In this document: in pieces, positions 53,315-64,000 of the stretch
Numbering within the stretch: position 1 is the stretch's first letter
Layout of the letters: each line of letters opens with the position of its first letter
Assembly: GCA_004794785.1 (NCBI GenBank)
Contig: SJOL01004338.1
Location: forward strand, 1,891,871 to 1,955,870
Length of the DNA: 64,000 nt
Source of the DNA: Opisthorchis felineus
Lineage: Eukaryota > Platyhelminthes > Trematoda > Opisthorchiida > Opisthorchiidae
Direction: 5' to 3'
Program-made: the position numbers and the translations under genes
Notes under the pieces: generated by a model
The model's input: the letters and a program-made list of their open reading frames with translations, nothing else
Database searches by the model: none
What the model was told of the DNA's origin: nothing

Positions 53315-56300
53315 CTGAAAATAAGATCTCAGAGATTGTAAAGTCCTAAATCGAACCCTCCATTATGGCGTGCACTTACCTTCGCATTGTATGCGGCCAG
53401 TTCAGCATCCAACTCTTCTTTCGTAACCACAGGTCTCCTAGCTCGTCCACGTCCGCGTCCACGACCACTAAGACGACCATTGAAGCTACCACGTCCACGA
53501 GGTACCGAAACACGCCGTCGCGGAGGGGTGATTCGAGGCCGGATGCTTTCGGTCGTGGAACCTGGAAACAAATGAGGACTGTCGGTATATTGTTAAACAC
53601 ATTTAGATGGAAAGTAAGGCATCCACCGCGAAATCCTGACATTATTAGCGGACCACTGAGCTGAGACGGCGCCTTTCGTAAAAGCAATTTGCAAGATCAG
53701 AACTGCGCAAGTCTAACAGCAATGCTTGCCTGATACACCAGCTCTTTGCTATGGGACCCGCGGTTGGTAGTGAGCAAAAGGTGTAATTGCCTGTTACCAG
53801 TCCCACGAGCATGGGAACAAAACTAAGTGGCTCAACGGCTCAATTTCAATTCAATTTATCAGCTATGAACCGTGTACACGAGAAATTGATGTTTGGGCAG
53901 AAAACCACTGCAAAGTAACTAGTGATGCACTGTTGTTCTTGCTGAGGATAACGGTGGGAGATTAATGCTTTTTAGTTCATAACCAAATTTCCTCACTGCC
54001 CTTCCAAAAAGCTACTGGACCGACACATCACCAAGAGTACCCAGTAGTGAATACTAGTACCCAACTGGCAAATAACCATTGGGAACGCCCCGGAGAGGAA
54101 TCGTTCAGCTGTAGCACCCTTTCGGTACCTAGATGCCATGCAACCCGAAGGATGCACGAGGACTGGGATACTGCCAGGTTGCCCAAGCCCACACAGGGGA
54201 AGTCGAGATAAAGAAGGCGGGTTCGAACCACGGGCCTTTCAGTCAGTAAATTCGCGCTCTAACCACTGAGCTATCTCGCCCCGGAGAGGAATGGGAATAG
54301 GGGTGTCCCCAGGACTTGGTGTCCACACCCAAGGTCAGCGTCGACACCCATGAATTCATGCATCAATTATATTACCTAGCGTCTTCGCTAGTATCTCTCT
54401 AGATCTTCGGCAAATGGAGCTATGCAAGCTTCAACAACTGTAAAATATGTACGCAGTTTTTAACAGCTGAAAATGGTGACGTTGAAATCAGTACATCTGA
54501 GTACCATGCTGAAGACTCCATCAGTGGGATTGGCCCGAAATCCCTTCTGAACCTCACCCACATGCGAGAGACAGAATTTAACTAAGTGGTTGAACTCAGA
54601 AGTGATATGGACGCCCCATACTCGGTTAAGCTACCGGTGTTTCTGTTGCACTATTGTGGTTGTGCCGTTTGACGTTTAAGCAGATGACAAAACAGCGTGG
54701 AAAACTGGAGTCTCAGAGATGGTACAAAAATAGGTGTGCTGTCATGAACATGTCAAACTGAAACCATCGGTATTGTGAATACTTTTTACTTTATTGCAAG
54801 ATTGCTTGCAACAAGTCGGCATCAAAGCGAGGTGACAGAATGCAGAAGCCCGCAATCCTGTAGGTTGGTGGCTTTGATAGTATAAGCAGCTTGTTACGAT
54901 AGTCCGGCAACCCAGCATAAGGGATAGAGATTATCAGTTTCATTACAGTAGTTTCTTACTGAACACAATCTGAAAGTTGGATCTGACACCAAAATAGGGC
55001 GGGGCTGTGGTACAACTTAGAAAATCGCTTCGGTATAGAATGAGCAGAGGATACAGTACAGGACTGTAATTATGCAGAGGGCTGGATACCCTGGCGTCGT
55101 CAATTCAATTCAGTGAATCTTCTATAAACCGTGTACCACAGGCAATGGTTCCAGCTGCTACAGTTTCCATCACCGGAAAGTGGGAGTGTGGGTCATACAG
55201 CCAAGCCTTGGAGATGACGCCAAAGGAACTGGGTAGCTACACATTGGAGGCGACAGCTTTGATGCACTTCGTGTCGAATAAACTCTCATGAGGTACGGGG
55301 AAATCGCTAGTGATGGATATTCTAACCAACCTGCCCGTTTTTCAGAGAGGGGGTCACTAGCTAGTACACATGCCCGAAGAGGTCACTCATCCCTGGTTCG
55401 TGCGCGAAACCCAAGCGCACTGCTAAAGTTAGGACGGCTTTTTCAAACTTGCCATGTGGTATTAATGGGTTATAGTGTTGCTCCATTAAAGCAACCTTCC
55501 TATATGCCAACTGCTTGTTCTCTCGGCGGACTTCGTAAGAACAGCTTCTCTAGACCCTAAGGCGGCCAACTTTGTCACATTTTTTAATGTACTTCCCTCA
55601 CACAAAAAGAACGAGTGCTGCACGGTTTGGTTACAACTAGCAACCACAACAGTAATTTGTGTTAAATAATAACTTGTGTGAATAAAACGATGAACCACCC
55701 GGAAACACCGTTCAGCATGTTACGATATCGCCTAATGGGTGCATTCTCAGGCCCGGCTTTTTTATGAGTGCACAATTGGCCACCTTACATAAGGTTGCAG
55801 AGTGGGCTAAACATGCGTCTATAACGAAACATCGTACTGATTGGAGTCGTTCTTCTGTTTAACCCAATCTCAGCGGCCACATGGGTATGGATGGCAAGTC
55901 TGATGATAACCCAGGACGCCATATGTGATTCAGTGGTGACTGCCCATGCTTGTTGGTCATCATTTGATGTCTAGACAGGTCAGTGGGACCGAAAGATATC
56001 ACATAAATGACAAGAACAGCGCATGTCGCCGATTGTCGCTACTCTACTGCGCGGTGCGCAAAACTAAGCACTGAGGAAATTACGTTGCCGTGAGAGATGG
56101 CAAAAGCCCAGAATGATCAGTAGCGACTTCAAAGCAACACATCTCGGATGAACATGAGTACAACCGATCTTCGATAAAACAGCTGCCATAACGTTATTGA
56201 CTCAGTTGGGATAAGAGCGGAGTTACCGGCGCCACCCCACAAGAACCGTGTCGCTTCACGGTGACGGTCGTCCTAGGGACGGCACGCCACATAAACCTAA

Positions 56301-59300
56301 TTCAACTGTTTTTGGCTGAAAAATTAATCGAGGACAGCCTTGCCAGGGTATACCGACGTAAATTTATTCATGAAAGCGCGGAATATATAAACCTAGTCAA
56401 CTGCTGGAGTACTGACTGGAGGGACCAAACGAGATGTTATGCAAGCACCAAATACGTGAGGACCATCTGTTCAACGATTTATATCCAGACATGACGAAGT
56501 TGGAATATGAAGATTATGGAGGAAGTTCTAGATGACAAGTTCCGTACACTTTCCTCAAAACGTCCGTGTTGCCGACACACGGAACCCAGCTCGTAAAGGA
56601 ACAATTCCTATTAGTTTTTGTTCTCACAGCTGTGCGCCGAAGAAAACGGCACAGCTGATTGAATTGATTCATGTTGAACGGACAACCGCCGGTTGAAAGG
56701 CAACAAAAGTCCTGATTTAGTGAGGGTTTAGGTGGGTTTTCTATAGCCCCTCAACAACCATGCACCAGCTTGCTTAACGTATCTGTTCGCAGGAAACTTC
56801 CGTCAATCTAGAAGTTATCATTCGTACGACTACTTAAATTAGTTCACGAAGTTGCTTCATATCAGCTACTGGCCCGACGTTTAGGTACGCAGCCCCCCAC
56901 AACACCCAAATGACCCGTAGCTGGACTCGAAGGCAGACAGACCGAAGTTGGTTCAATGAGGGTCATGGCGTTCATTTGAAATGAATCGCCCCGGGAGTTC
57001 TAGTATACCACACTAGTAGTACTCCTTCTGGTCACTGCCTCCAAAGGTGTTGCGGGTGTAGTAGCGACAGAAGGCGTCGTCTACAGGTACCAAACCTTAC
57101 TAATTACTATTCGATTTTGGTCTCAGGCCGACCAGCTTCTTTTACGCTTTCGACAAGTCCACTGGACAGTGTGCAGAACTAGCTCCAAACATCTAGGCTG
57201 TACGCTGATCCTATCTGCTAGCCTCATTCACTGTTAGTGTAAACTGAACTTCGAATCGGAAAGTGACGACTTTACATCAACACCCCACCGCCGACAGCAA
57301 CATCAGTATTCACACACCAGGCGGAAAAAGACAGGAAAGGACCACAATCGCTCTGAAATTTCTGCGAGAATTTTTTGAGTGGGTAGACACGTTTCGAAGA
57401 CAATGGCTCGGATGCGCGCACAAAAGGGTCACGACTGGGTTGTCTGTCAGTGTCTATCCGTTGATTTATCCCATTCCAGAATCTCCGACCGCATCCAGGC
57501 AGACGGCATCTGCCAGTGTGAGTGAGTCTGCTGGTTGTGGCTCTGATAAAGTTCCACCTGAATTCCCTTACAACGCTTCCATCGACCACGTGATGGAGTT
57601 ATTGGCTCTCCAAATAGGGTCGCTCTATGCCGTCGAGCACAATTTGCTCCCGGTGCATTTTACCGGATCTTTCGATCCTTTTCTATCCACGGAACGAGCT
57701 GAAGGGTGAGGCAAGGCAAGTGACCCCTGCAAAGAAGCATGGACACAACCACCCATAAAAACTAAAGAGCACCCATACGGGGGAAACATGAACGAATGAG
57801 ACCAAGGACGTGGGAACCTGAAGCGTTTGAAGCCCGGAAGTCAGAGTTAGGGTGGTACGGATTTCGTCTTCTCCTTAAAACAATCGACAGGGCGGCACTG
57901 GTAAAATGACGCTAGCACCCATGTTTCAAGCACATACCGGACAATGCAGCTGGGCATTTGACCATTTGCATGCATATGAGGTTCCATTCAAGTAAACACA
58001 AGCGCGAAACACAGGGTACAAAAACCGAAGGTATGGTCAGGCCACTAGGTATACAGTTCGATTTCACCTGACTCCGATGGCCTGCACCTCTTACAGATAG
58101 CCTGCCAGTCAGCAGAGTGCTGTGATTTGAGTTCGCTTACGTGCCCAGTAACAACACCCTAGTGTAATGCAGAAGCCGCATGAAACGCGGAAGTCTGAGG
58201 TACCTTTCTCGGAAGTATAAGGATGAAACTTCCCTCCCAGTTTTGATTCATGTAATTCCATTTCAACAACAATGAGTGATTTGACTGATAAAACAGAGAA
58301 AACACTCGGAATGTATTCCGTGAAGACCGAGTGTCCCTTCACGCTAAATCACCAGGCACAAACCTTGCAAGCCTCTGTGAGCAAATGTTCCATGGGCTAT
58401 GCCGTTCAACTGTTCGACAGGTGTATCCTACATTTACGGATGGGTGGTCCCGAAGGCCCATATGCTTCGTCATTCACCTCGATAAAACGTACTGGACCGC
58501 GAGAAACTCGGTGGCTAAGAATTCGCACGGATTTCGGGATGTCGGCGACTAGCTGCAAAAGAAAGACCGAATCTCGTATTTTCATGGTACACCGCGTGTT
58601 GAATATATTCACACCCGGGAAGCTATGCTGGTCGTGGGCTAACCGCACTCTCCAAGGGATTGCAAGAAGCTAACTCCACGGGCCACTGGGGGAAAACGTA
58701 CGATTTAACCACGCGAGCTGAAAATAAACCAGTAAGTGGACACACGCGAACCAATAAAACATTAAATAAAAACATAAGCACAGTACTTTAAACTCCCTGT
58801 CTCTCCCGAAGACCAACAAACGTTTGTGCACATCCGGACCACGATCCAAAACACGAACAAGTCCGACGATGGAAAGTTGACAACTCCGGGGAAAAAGTTG
58901 AAAGCATGTGCTTAACTGGCGGGGAGATACTCAGCATGCCCAGATTTTAATTAGCATGACTCAAACAGTGAAAACGAAACGCGCGGCGAGTGGGCGACCC
59001 GTTAGCGCAAGCTCGTCTTCGCATGTGGCAACACCACCAGAGGATCGCCATTATCAGCCGTACAACTTGGAAGGCCGACTAACCTGCACCAACGAGCTGG
59101 ATCACCATTGGGCGACCATCAAGCGGAACGCCATTATAATGACTTCGAGCTTTAGCAGCACTGAGAGGATTTAAGAAGACCACTTCAGCTGTGCCCAGCG
59201 AACGACCACTCCGATCATAATGTACGGCCGCCCTTCGAATAGCGCCGAATTCACGGAAAAGCTCCTACAGAATGGAGTTACGTAATAACCACTACTAACA

Positions 59301-59594
59301 TTAATGTCGTCATTGCTGACTCCAAAGTCGAGATTGGAAATGTGCAGCTTGTTAGATACACTCGTCTGTCTACCATCTCGACTACCTTGAAACATATCGT
59401 GCTGCCATTTGTCGGGCAAGACACGGGCCTAGAACAGTATTAGCAAATTAATTTACACCTACTCCTCCACCAGTAGTCCTCCGAGCAATCCCACCACGGC
59501 GTACGCCACGCAATGGATTAGCTCCTCGAGCACGACCACGCCCGCGAGGTTGCTTACGATTCCGTTGGATGATATCGTCGAGACTGAGGTCCAT
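53267..59594 (-). CDS. ALYREF: ALYREF / THO complex subunit 4, mRNA export adaptor, whole gene model
   Basis: Nuclear RNA-binding adaptor of the TREX complex. It binds UAP56/DDX39B and hands spliced mRNA to NXF1. Exons on the - strand: 59594-59463, 59428-59300, 59264-59084, 53561-53380 and an uncertain last exon (perhaps 53314-53267). The first four give 624 nt, 208 residues. Order: UAP56-binding motif [13 protein letters not shown] (1-13), Arg/Gly-rich arm, PDKWQHDMF (49-57), RRM about 71-145 with RNP2-like LHISNL and RNP1-like [10 protein letters not shown], a second Arg/Gly arm, and the C-terminal helix [15 protein letters not shown] (194-208). The start at 59594 has a strong context (GAAATGG) and matches the family N-terminus. 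Two introns are only 34 and 35 nt and the third is 5.5 kb. Tail to tail with NETO. Confidence 0.95.
53380..53561 (-). CDS. ALYREF: ALYREF exon 4: C-terminal RG arm and UAP56-binding helix
   Basis: Acceptor CATTTGTTTCCAG precedes 53561. GT completes a Gly codon with the base left by exon 3. It encodes [20 protein letters not shown], an Arg/Gly-rich stretch ([16 protein letters not shown]) and [15 protein letters not shown], the diagnostic ALYREF C-terminal motif. A consensus GTAAGT donor follows. Confidence 0.94.
54102..54282 (-). mobile_element. tRNA-derived SINE, copy B, with perfect target-site duplication
   Basis: Read on the - strand from 54282: GGGGCGAGATAGCTCAGTGG (A box), then GGTTCGAACCC (B box, 54222-54212), then the same body as copy A, ending GCTGAACGA. 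The 16-base string CGCCCCGGAGAGGAAT occurs at 54086-54101 and 54277-54292, immediately flanking. Its first part may overlap the element's own GGGGCG end, so the true duplication is 10-16 bp. No poly(T) tail here. Confidence 0.88.
57263..57709 (+). other. Orphan open reading frame (148 codons), unrecognised
   Basis: Sits antisense in ALYREF intron 3. Its second half ([20 protein letters not shown] and on) has protein-like composition, with a Ser/Thr/Pro-rich middle. No domain was recognised and no splice or homology support is available. It could be a gene, an element relic or chance. Confidence 0.2.
59084..59264 (-). CDS. ALYREF: ALYREF exon 3: RRM core
   Basis: Starts after CATTCTGTAG with [20 protein letters not shown], contains RNP1-like [10 protein letters not shown] and ends [18 protein letters not shown] before a GTTAGT donor at 59083, leaving one base. 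This is the RNA-recognition-motif half that defines the family. Confidence 0.95.
59300..59428 (-). CDS. ALYREF: ALYREF exon 2: PDKWQHDMF motif and first RRM strand
   Basis: Starts after CTGTTCTAG and encodes [13 protein letters not shown], then [17 protein letters not shown] (RNP2). Ends before GTTAGT. The 35 nt intron that follows and the 34 nt intron that precedes it are both phase 0. Confidence 0.95.
59463..59594 (-). CDS. ALYREF: ALYREF exon 1: UAP56-binding motif and N-terminal RG arm
   Basis: ATG at 59594 in context GAAATGG. It encodes [20 protein letters not shown] and onward to TTGGG, 44 residues. The LDDII motif is the N-terminal UAP56-binding motif of ALYREF/UIF-type adaptors. The donor GTAGGT at 59462 is chosen because it keeps phase 0 with exon 2. 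Confidence 0.93.
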
Positions 59595-62500
59595 TTCAAG
59601 GATGTCGCGAACAAGGACAGACAACGGAAGACAGGCCGCGCAATTCGGGTTCCCGCGTAATACACTCAAACACACACCTAAACAAGCAAATGGAACAGAA
59701 GTGTGTGTATGATGTAGTAAGTGGTGCAAGTCTGACGTGCACGCCCAATCTCATTTTTAAGTTTTACATGTCAGCGGTGTATTATTTTTGCAATAAACGC
59801 GCGCGGTTTGCATTTCACCAAAGTGCGACCACAGCCACCAAGTGATCGAGTCGTTGTGGTTGCACCCCTGACGGTCGATGCGAGCAGAAGGCCGAATTTC
59901 ATTGATATCTGTGGCAACGTGTTCTTCCGTGCATAGGCCAAGCCGAAAGTGAATTATACAATAACGTTACACCAAAGAGCCTAACCAGACTGTTTGAAGT
60001 AATAAATCTTTCTCATGATATTGATTATCACAGTGTTTAATAAAATGCCACATTTTCGGCGACGCAGTTTGATGTGCTCATACATGCTGTGGAGTGTACG
60101 CAGTTCGAGGGCCTCTAGGACTTACCACCGTGTTCGTTGAGACCTTAATCCCGACTGGCACAGCACGGAGACATTCTCACGGTTAAGATAACGAGTGAAA
60201 TGTCATTCGTCTACACTGGCAAGTAGAAACGTACAGAAGAATTTACCCTGCGACAGGGACAGAAGTTTAAATAAACCCGAAAAGCAAAATATCATCAGGC
60301 AACGGGGTAGTCCCTATAAAGTTCCTTTTCTTTCATCCGCTGATGCTCACATGTGTTACCGTCAGCCACAGGGTATAATGGTTGTCACAAGCTCAAAGTT
60401 GCAAGTATCTCCAAGAGGGCTTCAAGGATCAGGAAACAAAAGACTCACTTATTTAGAGATTATTCTGGTGGATTATTGGCAGCAGGTGTTCGGTTCGATA
60501 CACGTCGCCGGCCATACCGCAACAAATGCTCCGAATTAGGGGACAGAACGGTAACACTGTACAAACTCTTACAGGAACCCTTATTTTGAGTCTATTGCGG
60601 GCAGGCAACTAACTGTGGTAGAGATGAAGCTTGTGAGATCATGAGTTGTGTCAAAACGGTGAGAAGCCCATAGCAAGAAGGCGGAGTCAGAAGACACAAA
60701 CCACTTAAAGAATGGAATAGGAAAATCAGAAAAATATGTTAACACAAAGGTGAAAAGGGAAAACGATTTCAAGGAAGGAAAGCAGGCTGAAAGTATTTGG
60801 ACATGTTGAGTAGTGCGCGGAATATCTGTCTTCCTGTGGAATCCGCTTGCCGCAGTCGGTGGGGAACCCCAATTTCTGGAAGAGATTTTGATTGAACATT
60901 TGGCAACTACCATGACGTTCTCCAACTGAAACGTTTCCAAAGCCACGGTTTCCCTATCGATCCATTAATGGCTTTATTCTCGGGGGAGATTTCTAGCAGC
61001 AAACTCTGCCGCCTAAAATGGGACCGGGATTTGGTCAAAGGACGTCAGTCGCGGTTTCGTTACAAGTTCGGGTTCATGCATGCCAGCATGCCAGGGTTTC
61101 GAAAATATGTTTGAGCGCATCGTAATCATCTTTGTCTAATAATGACAAAATCACCTGAAGGGTATAACCGGTGTGCCTTTGAGAAATCGGTCCAAAAGCC
61201 GCAGCAAAATTAAGCCGGCCCCCATTGCGTCGCGATGAAGAGGCACGTGCCTGAATCCGAGGAAGTCAGTAGGAATCACTGGAGTCGTATGCGTGAAGTG
61301 GTATAAAAGTATACAGTACGTAAAAGTGGGGTTTTACATTCAAAACATTGAGGCGAAATCCGCAAAACTGAGTGTTAAATGATTTGGGAAACCAGCGTAA
61401 TAATGCTAACAATAGAAGCTCCATCACGTTGCTGAAAGTGCTTAGGGAATATCTGAACTACCCCACCAAATGACGCAATAATAAAACAAACTTTTCCTCC
61501 CCCTACTCCTATTCCCACTGTTAGGGTGTTTGGGACTTTCGCCTATTCTAAACTTTTTTCTGTCAAAGAAGCTTCCAAATCACAAATGTGCCTCTGGAAT
61601 CGGGTCCTACACAGACATTTAGGCTAAATATTTGGTTCCGCTGGGTTTCTTGGCTATTTCAACAACGTTGTAATTGCATGTGAATACTTCTGATTACTTT
61701 GAAGCAGTGATCGCGCCGGTGATCTGAGTTCGGCAGATGATCGCCAATAAGAGGAACGTCAACGCAAGTTTTAGTTTCAACAAGGACATCTGAATCAGGA
61801 TGACTTACGTCATTGTGCACGCGAAAATTTCTGCTGTGGACCTTATTTCCCACGCTGCCGCTGATTTTAACTAAAAGAGGGTCCTGGCATAGCAGAGACA
61901 AGAACCGTGGGCAAGGATATCATGTTGTTGTTAAGACCTTTGCCTCCGGTACCGTTAGGCGTTGCACCGATTTGGAGCATAATGCCATTTTTAGCAAAGT
62001 GGTGATTAACATGACGTAAAGGTGTGTTGCAGTACTGAGTTAGCGGCTGAAACCGTGGGACTAAGAATAAATGGGACCAGTTCTCAGGTTGTGTGATTCA
62101 TTCTACTGAATTTCAGTTTATGAAAGAAAGAAAGCTATTGTAATCGCATCTCCCGCAAATCCATGAATAATGAAGTGCACTGCTGTTAGCAGAAAATGGT
62201 AACATTTTGAGCAGTTTTTTATATAACAAAGACGAAACTTACACAAAAATTGAAACTATCTGAAATAAGCTTTTGGCAGTGCTAAAAATTACTATTTCTG
62301 CGTGTCCGTTAACTCCGGGATACCCTTACAACAGTACTTGCTAAGCATGTGCACTCTAAGAAGTGAAACCGCGAGACTGTAATTATTAGTCCCTATCCCA
62401 TCATAGGCGCCTAGCACCAGAGGCAAAAGCCCTGCCTCAGGCCCTTAGACACCAATCGTTGTGACCTACCGAACTGGGCCAGTTTTCAGCCCTCATCCCA

Positions 62501-64000
62501 GAACGCCATCGTCAAACTTTGCTGTGCGCATTGTTTTCCGATTTCTACCCTCCGCTTAAGCCGTCCTCTTCATCACGTGTGGTTCCTTGCTCACCTGGTT
62601 ATTCAGGCATTGCCCGCCTAGGTCAACCCATAGACCAGCTACTCTTGCAATGCCATTTGCGGAAGCTTTTCACGCATGCCTTACGTTGCTGGACTACCCG
62701 GAGATCGAAACATGGTAGTGTGGTGATTTCACGGCATTATCATACGCAGTCCGACATCTAATTTGTGTTTTATACCCCAGCAACAAAAGCGTGCTTGCAC
62801 TCCCCCAAAAATTCCACCTCTTGGATTTACCCTTGCCAAAATGAACCAATTCCAGGCCTTGACCAGCCCGCCTCTGACGCGGTTTCTCGGGTTTAATGCT
62901 CTGAATTCTTCAGTTGCGATTAGATAATCCTATATTCCGTTGCAACATCGGCACTGGTGGTCATAACTTCTCTGTCTTCCAACACAGCGTAACTCCAATT
63001 CTGTGATTTGGGAACCCGTTGTTTGCCGAAAAACCATAACCAATTGGCGCTTCTGAAAATGACAGGCAGTTAGTTAATCTGGCTTCATTTTACATTATAG
63101 TTCTGGGGTAATCACGGTTATCTCTCCGTAATCTATAGTATAGAATCCACTATTCTAGTATCTCTCATAGAAATGGGCATTGGGTTCAACAGCCCCGTCC
63201 TACTCAAATTCAACGATTTCTATCATTTACAGTTAGGGTGGTCGACTTTCTGCTTCCGGCATGGTCGTGCAACACTGATTTTGTCAGAATAATAGGTTTA
63301 CTTCCCAACGTTTAGGAAACATGCAAATTGAGGCATGATCGGCCGTTACAACTGAACGCGGCAGGCAACAACACAACGGGGAGGAAGATACAACTAACTA
63401 AACACGTTTATCGCGCGAAAAGTAATCAGAGTTGTGCAACCCAAAAAAACTAGAACAGTAGGGCCTGAGGTAAGACTAGTTCAGTGATGAAGCCGGTCGA
63501 CTTAAACTAAAACTGAAAAACCGTTGCTGGCCATGTGTGACCTTGGGCAGTGGAGCAAATGGCCAGGGTCACAAAATGCAAGAATGGAGATGGAGATGAA
63601 AAAGTTCGAAGTGGAGACAAATGGCAAGTTTTGGTTCAAAAATATGTTGCATGAGGACACAGCAAATCACTATTAGTGTGCTTCTGCCTGGTGAGCATGC
63701 AGTACATTCAGATGGCGATGTAAGAGACTGACATTGGTGGCAAGAGTTGCGTCTCGTGCTTCGCAGTGAGTTTCAGTGGTCAGGGAGGCGTAAGGCCAGG
63801 GCGAGAGTAGCTGCGTAATTTTGGGAAGGTGAGGGCTTAGCTACCGAGGTAGCGAACAGGGAGGCTAGCCGCTGGACTGGATGGCACGGACAATGGCAGG
63901 GTGAATAAGACGGAGCTGTTGTAGTTTTTAGCTCAGCTAAAGAATCCAATAAGGGGGTCACCGTCGTGCAAGGGGGGAATGTGAAGAACAACAGCAGACA
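59595..64000. other. ALYREF 5' flank and unassigned sequence
   Basis: 4.4 kb without a supportable gene. The ALYREF frame is open upstream of its ATG to about 59729. GCGCGCGG around 59798-59806 may belong to a promoter. The end of the window (63740-64000) is purine-rich and gives a low-complexity - strand frame that I do not accept as coding. Confidence 0.3.

Larger units (their letters stand above)
53562..59083 (-). other. ALYREF intron 3
   Basis: 5522 bp, in sharp contrast with the 34 and 35 nt introns of the same gene. Contains a SINE at 54102-54282 and two unrecognised + strand frames, 57263-57709 (148 codons) and 58272-58673 (133 codons), in a relatively GC-rich section. The remainder shows nothing I can name. 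Confidence 0.6.

Noticed and set aside
53376..53687. Frame of 103 codons overlapping ALYREF exon 4
   Set aside because: A shadow frame of the Arg/Gly-rich coding exon.
63773..63991. Pro/Ser/Ala-rich open frame at the window end
   Set aside because: Low-complexity translation of purine-rich DNA, with no domain and no splice support.

Overview
The window is eukaryotic DNA. Its coding sequence is split by GT-AG introns, much of it is decayed transposons, and there are no bacterial operons, rRNA genes or intact tRNA genes. A flatworm (fluke or tapeworm) is the best guess. One gene carries tiny 34-35 nt introns next to a 5.5 kb intron, which is typical of flatworm genes. RTE/CR1-like retrotransposon debris, tRNA-derived SINEs and hammerhead-ribozyme repeats also fit. 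I cannot name the species from the sequence.

Two protein-coding genes are well supported and lie tail to tail. The first is on the + strand and fills about 0.5-51.1 kb. It is a NETO (Neuropilin and tolloid-like) gene, a single-pass membrane protein of the kind that serves as an auxiliary subunit of ionotropic glutamate receptors. I rebuilt it from ten exons whose splice phases all match. The predicted product is 1240 residues: a weak signal peptide, CUB1, a divergent CUB2, an LDL-receptor class A module with a long insertion, one membrane helix near residues 570-593, and a very long cytoplasmic tail of about 645 residues. The second gene is on the - strand at about 53.3-59.6 kb. It is ALYREF/THOC4, the mRNA-export adaptor, with a UAP56-binding N-terminal motif, an RGG/RG-rich arm, an RRM and a C-terminal UAP56-binding helix.

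The introns and flanks hold mobile-element debris. The most interesting is a repeat family that carries type I hammerhead ribozymes. One tandem array of about 280-300 bp units (4.48-5.17 kb) has a fully consensus ribozyme. An inverted pair lies at 20.17-20.67 kb, another inverted copy at 26.37-26.61 kb, and a relic at 33.79-33.96 kb. The organisation resembles retrozymes or the terminal repeats of Penelope-like elements. Two copies of a tRNA-derived SINE (44.6 and 54.1 kb) have target-site duplications. Two fragments of one non-LTR retrotransposon (47.65-48.22 and 51.69-52.62 kb, both -) flank the last NETO exon.

Region by region: 0-0.55 kb is the NETO 5' flank; 0.55-51.09 kb is NETO with large repeat-bearing introns; 51.1-53.27 kb is the intergenic space with a LINE fragment; 53.27-59.59 kb is ALYREF; 59.6-64 kb has no gene that I can support.
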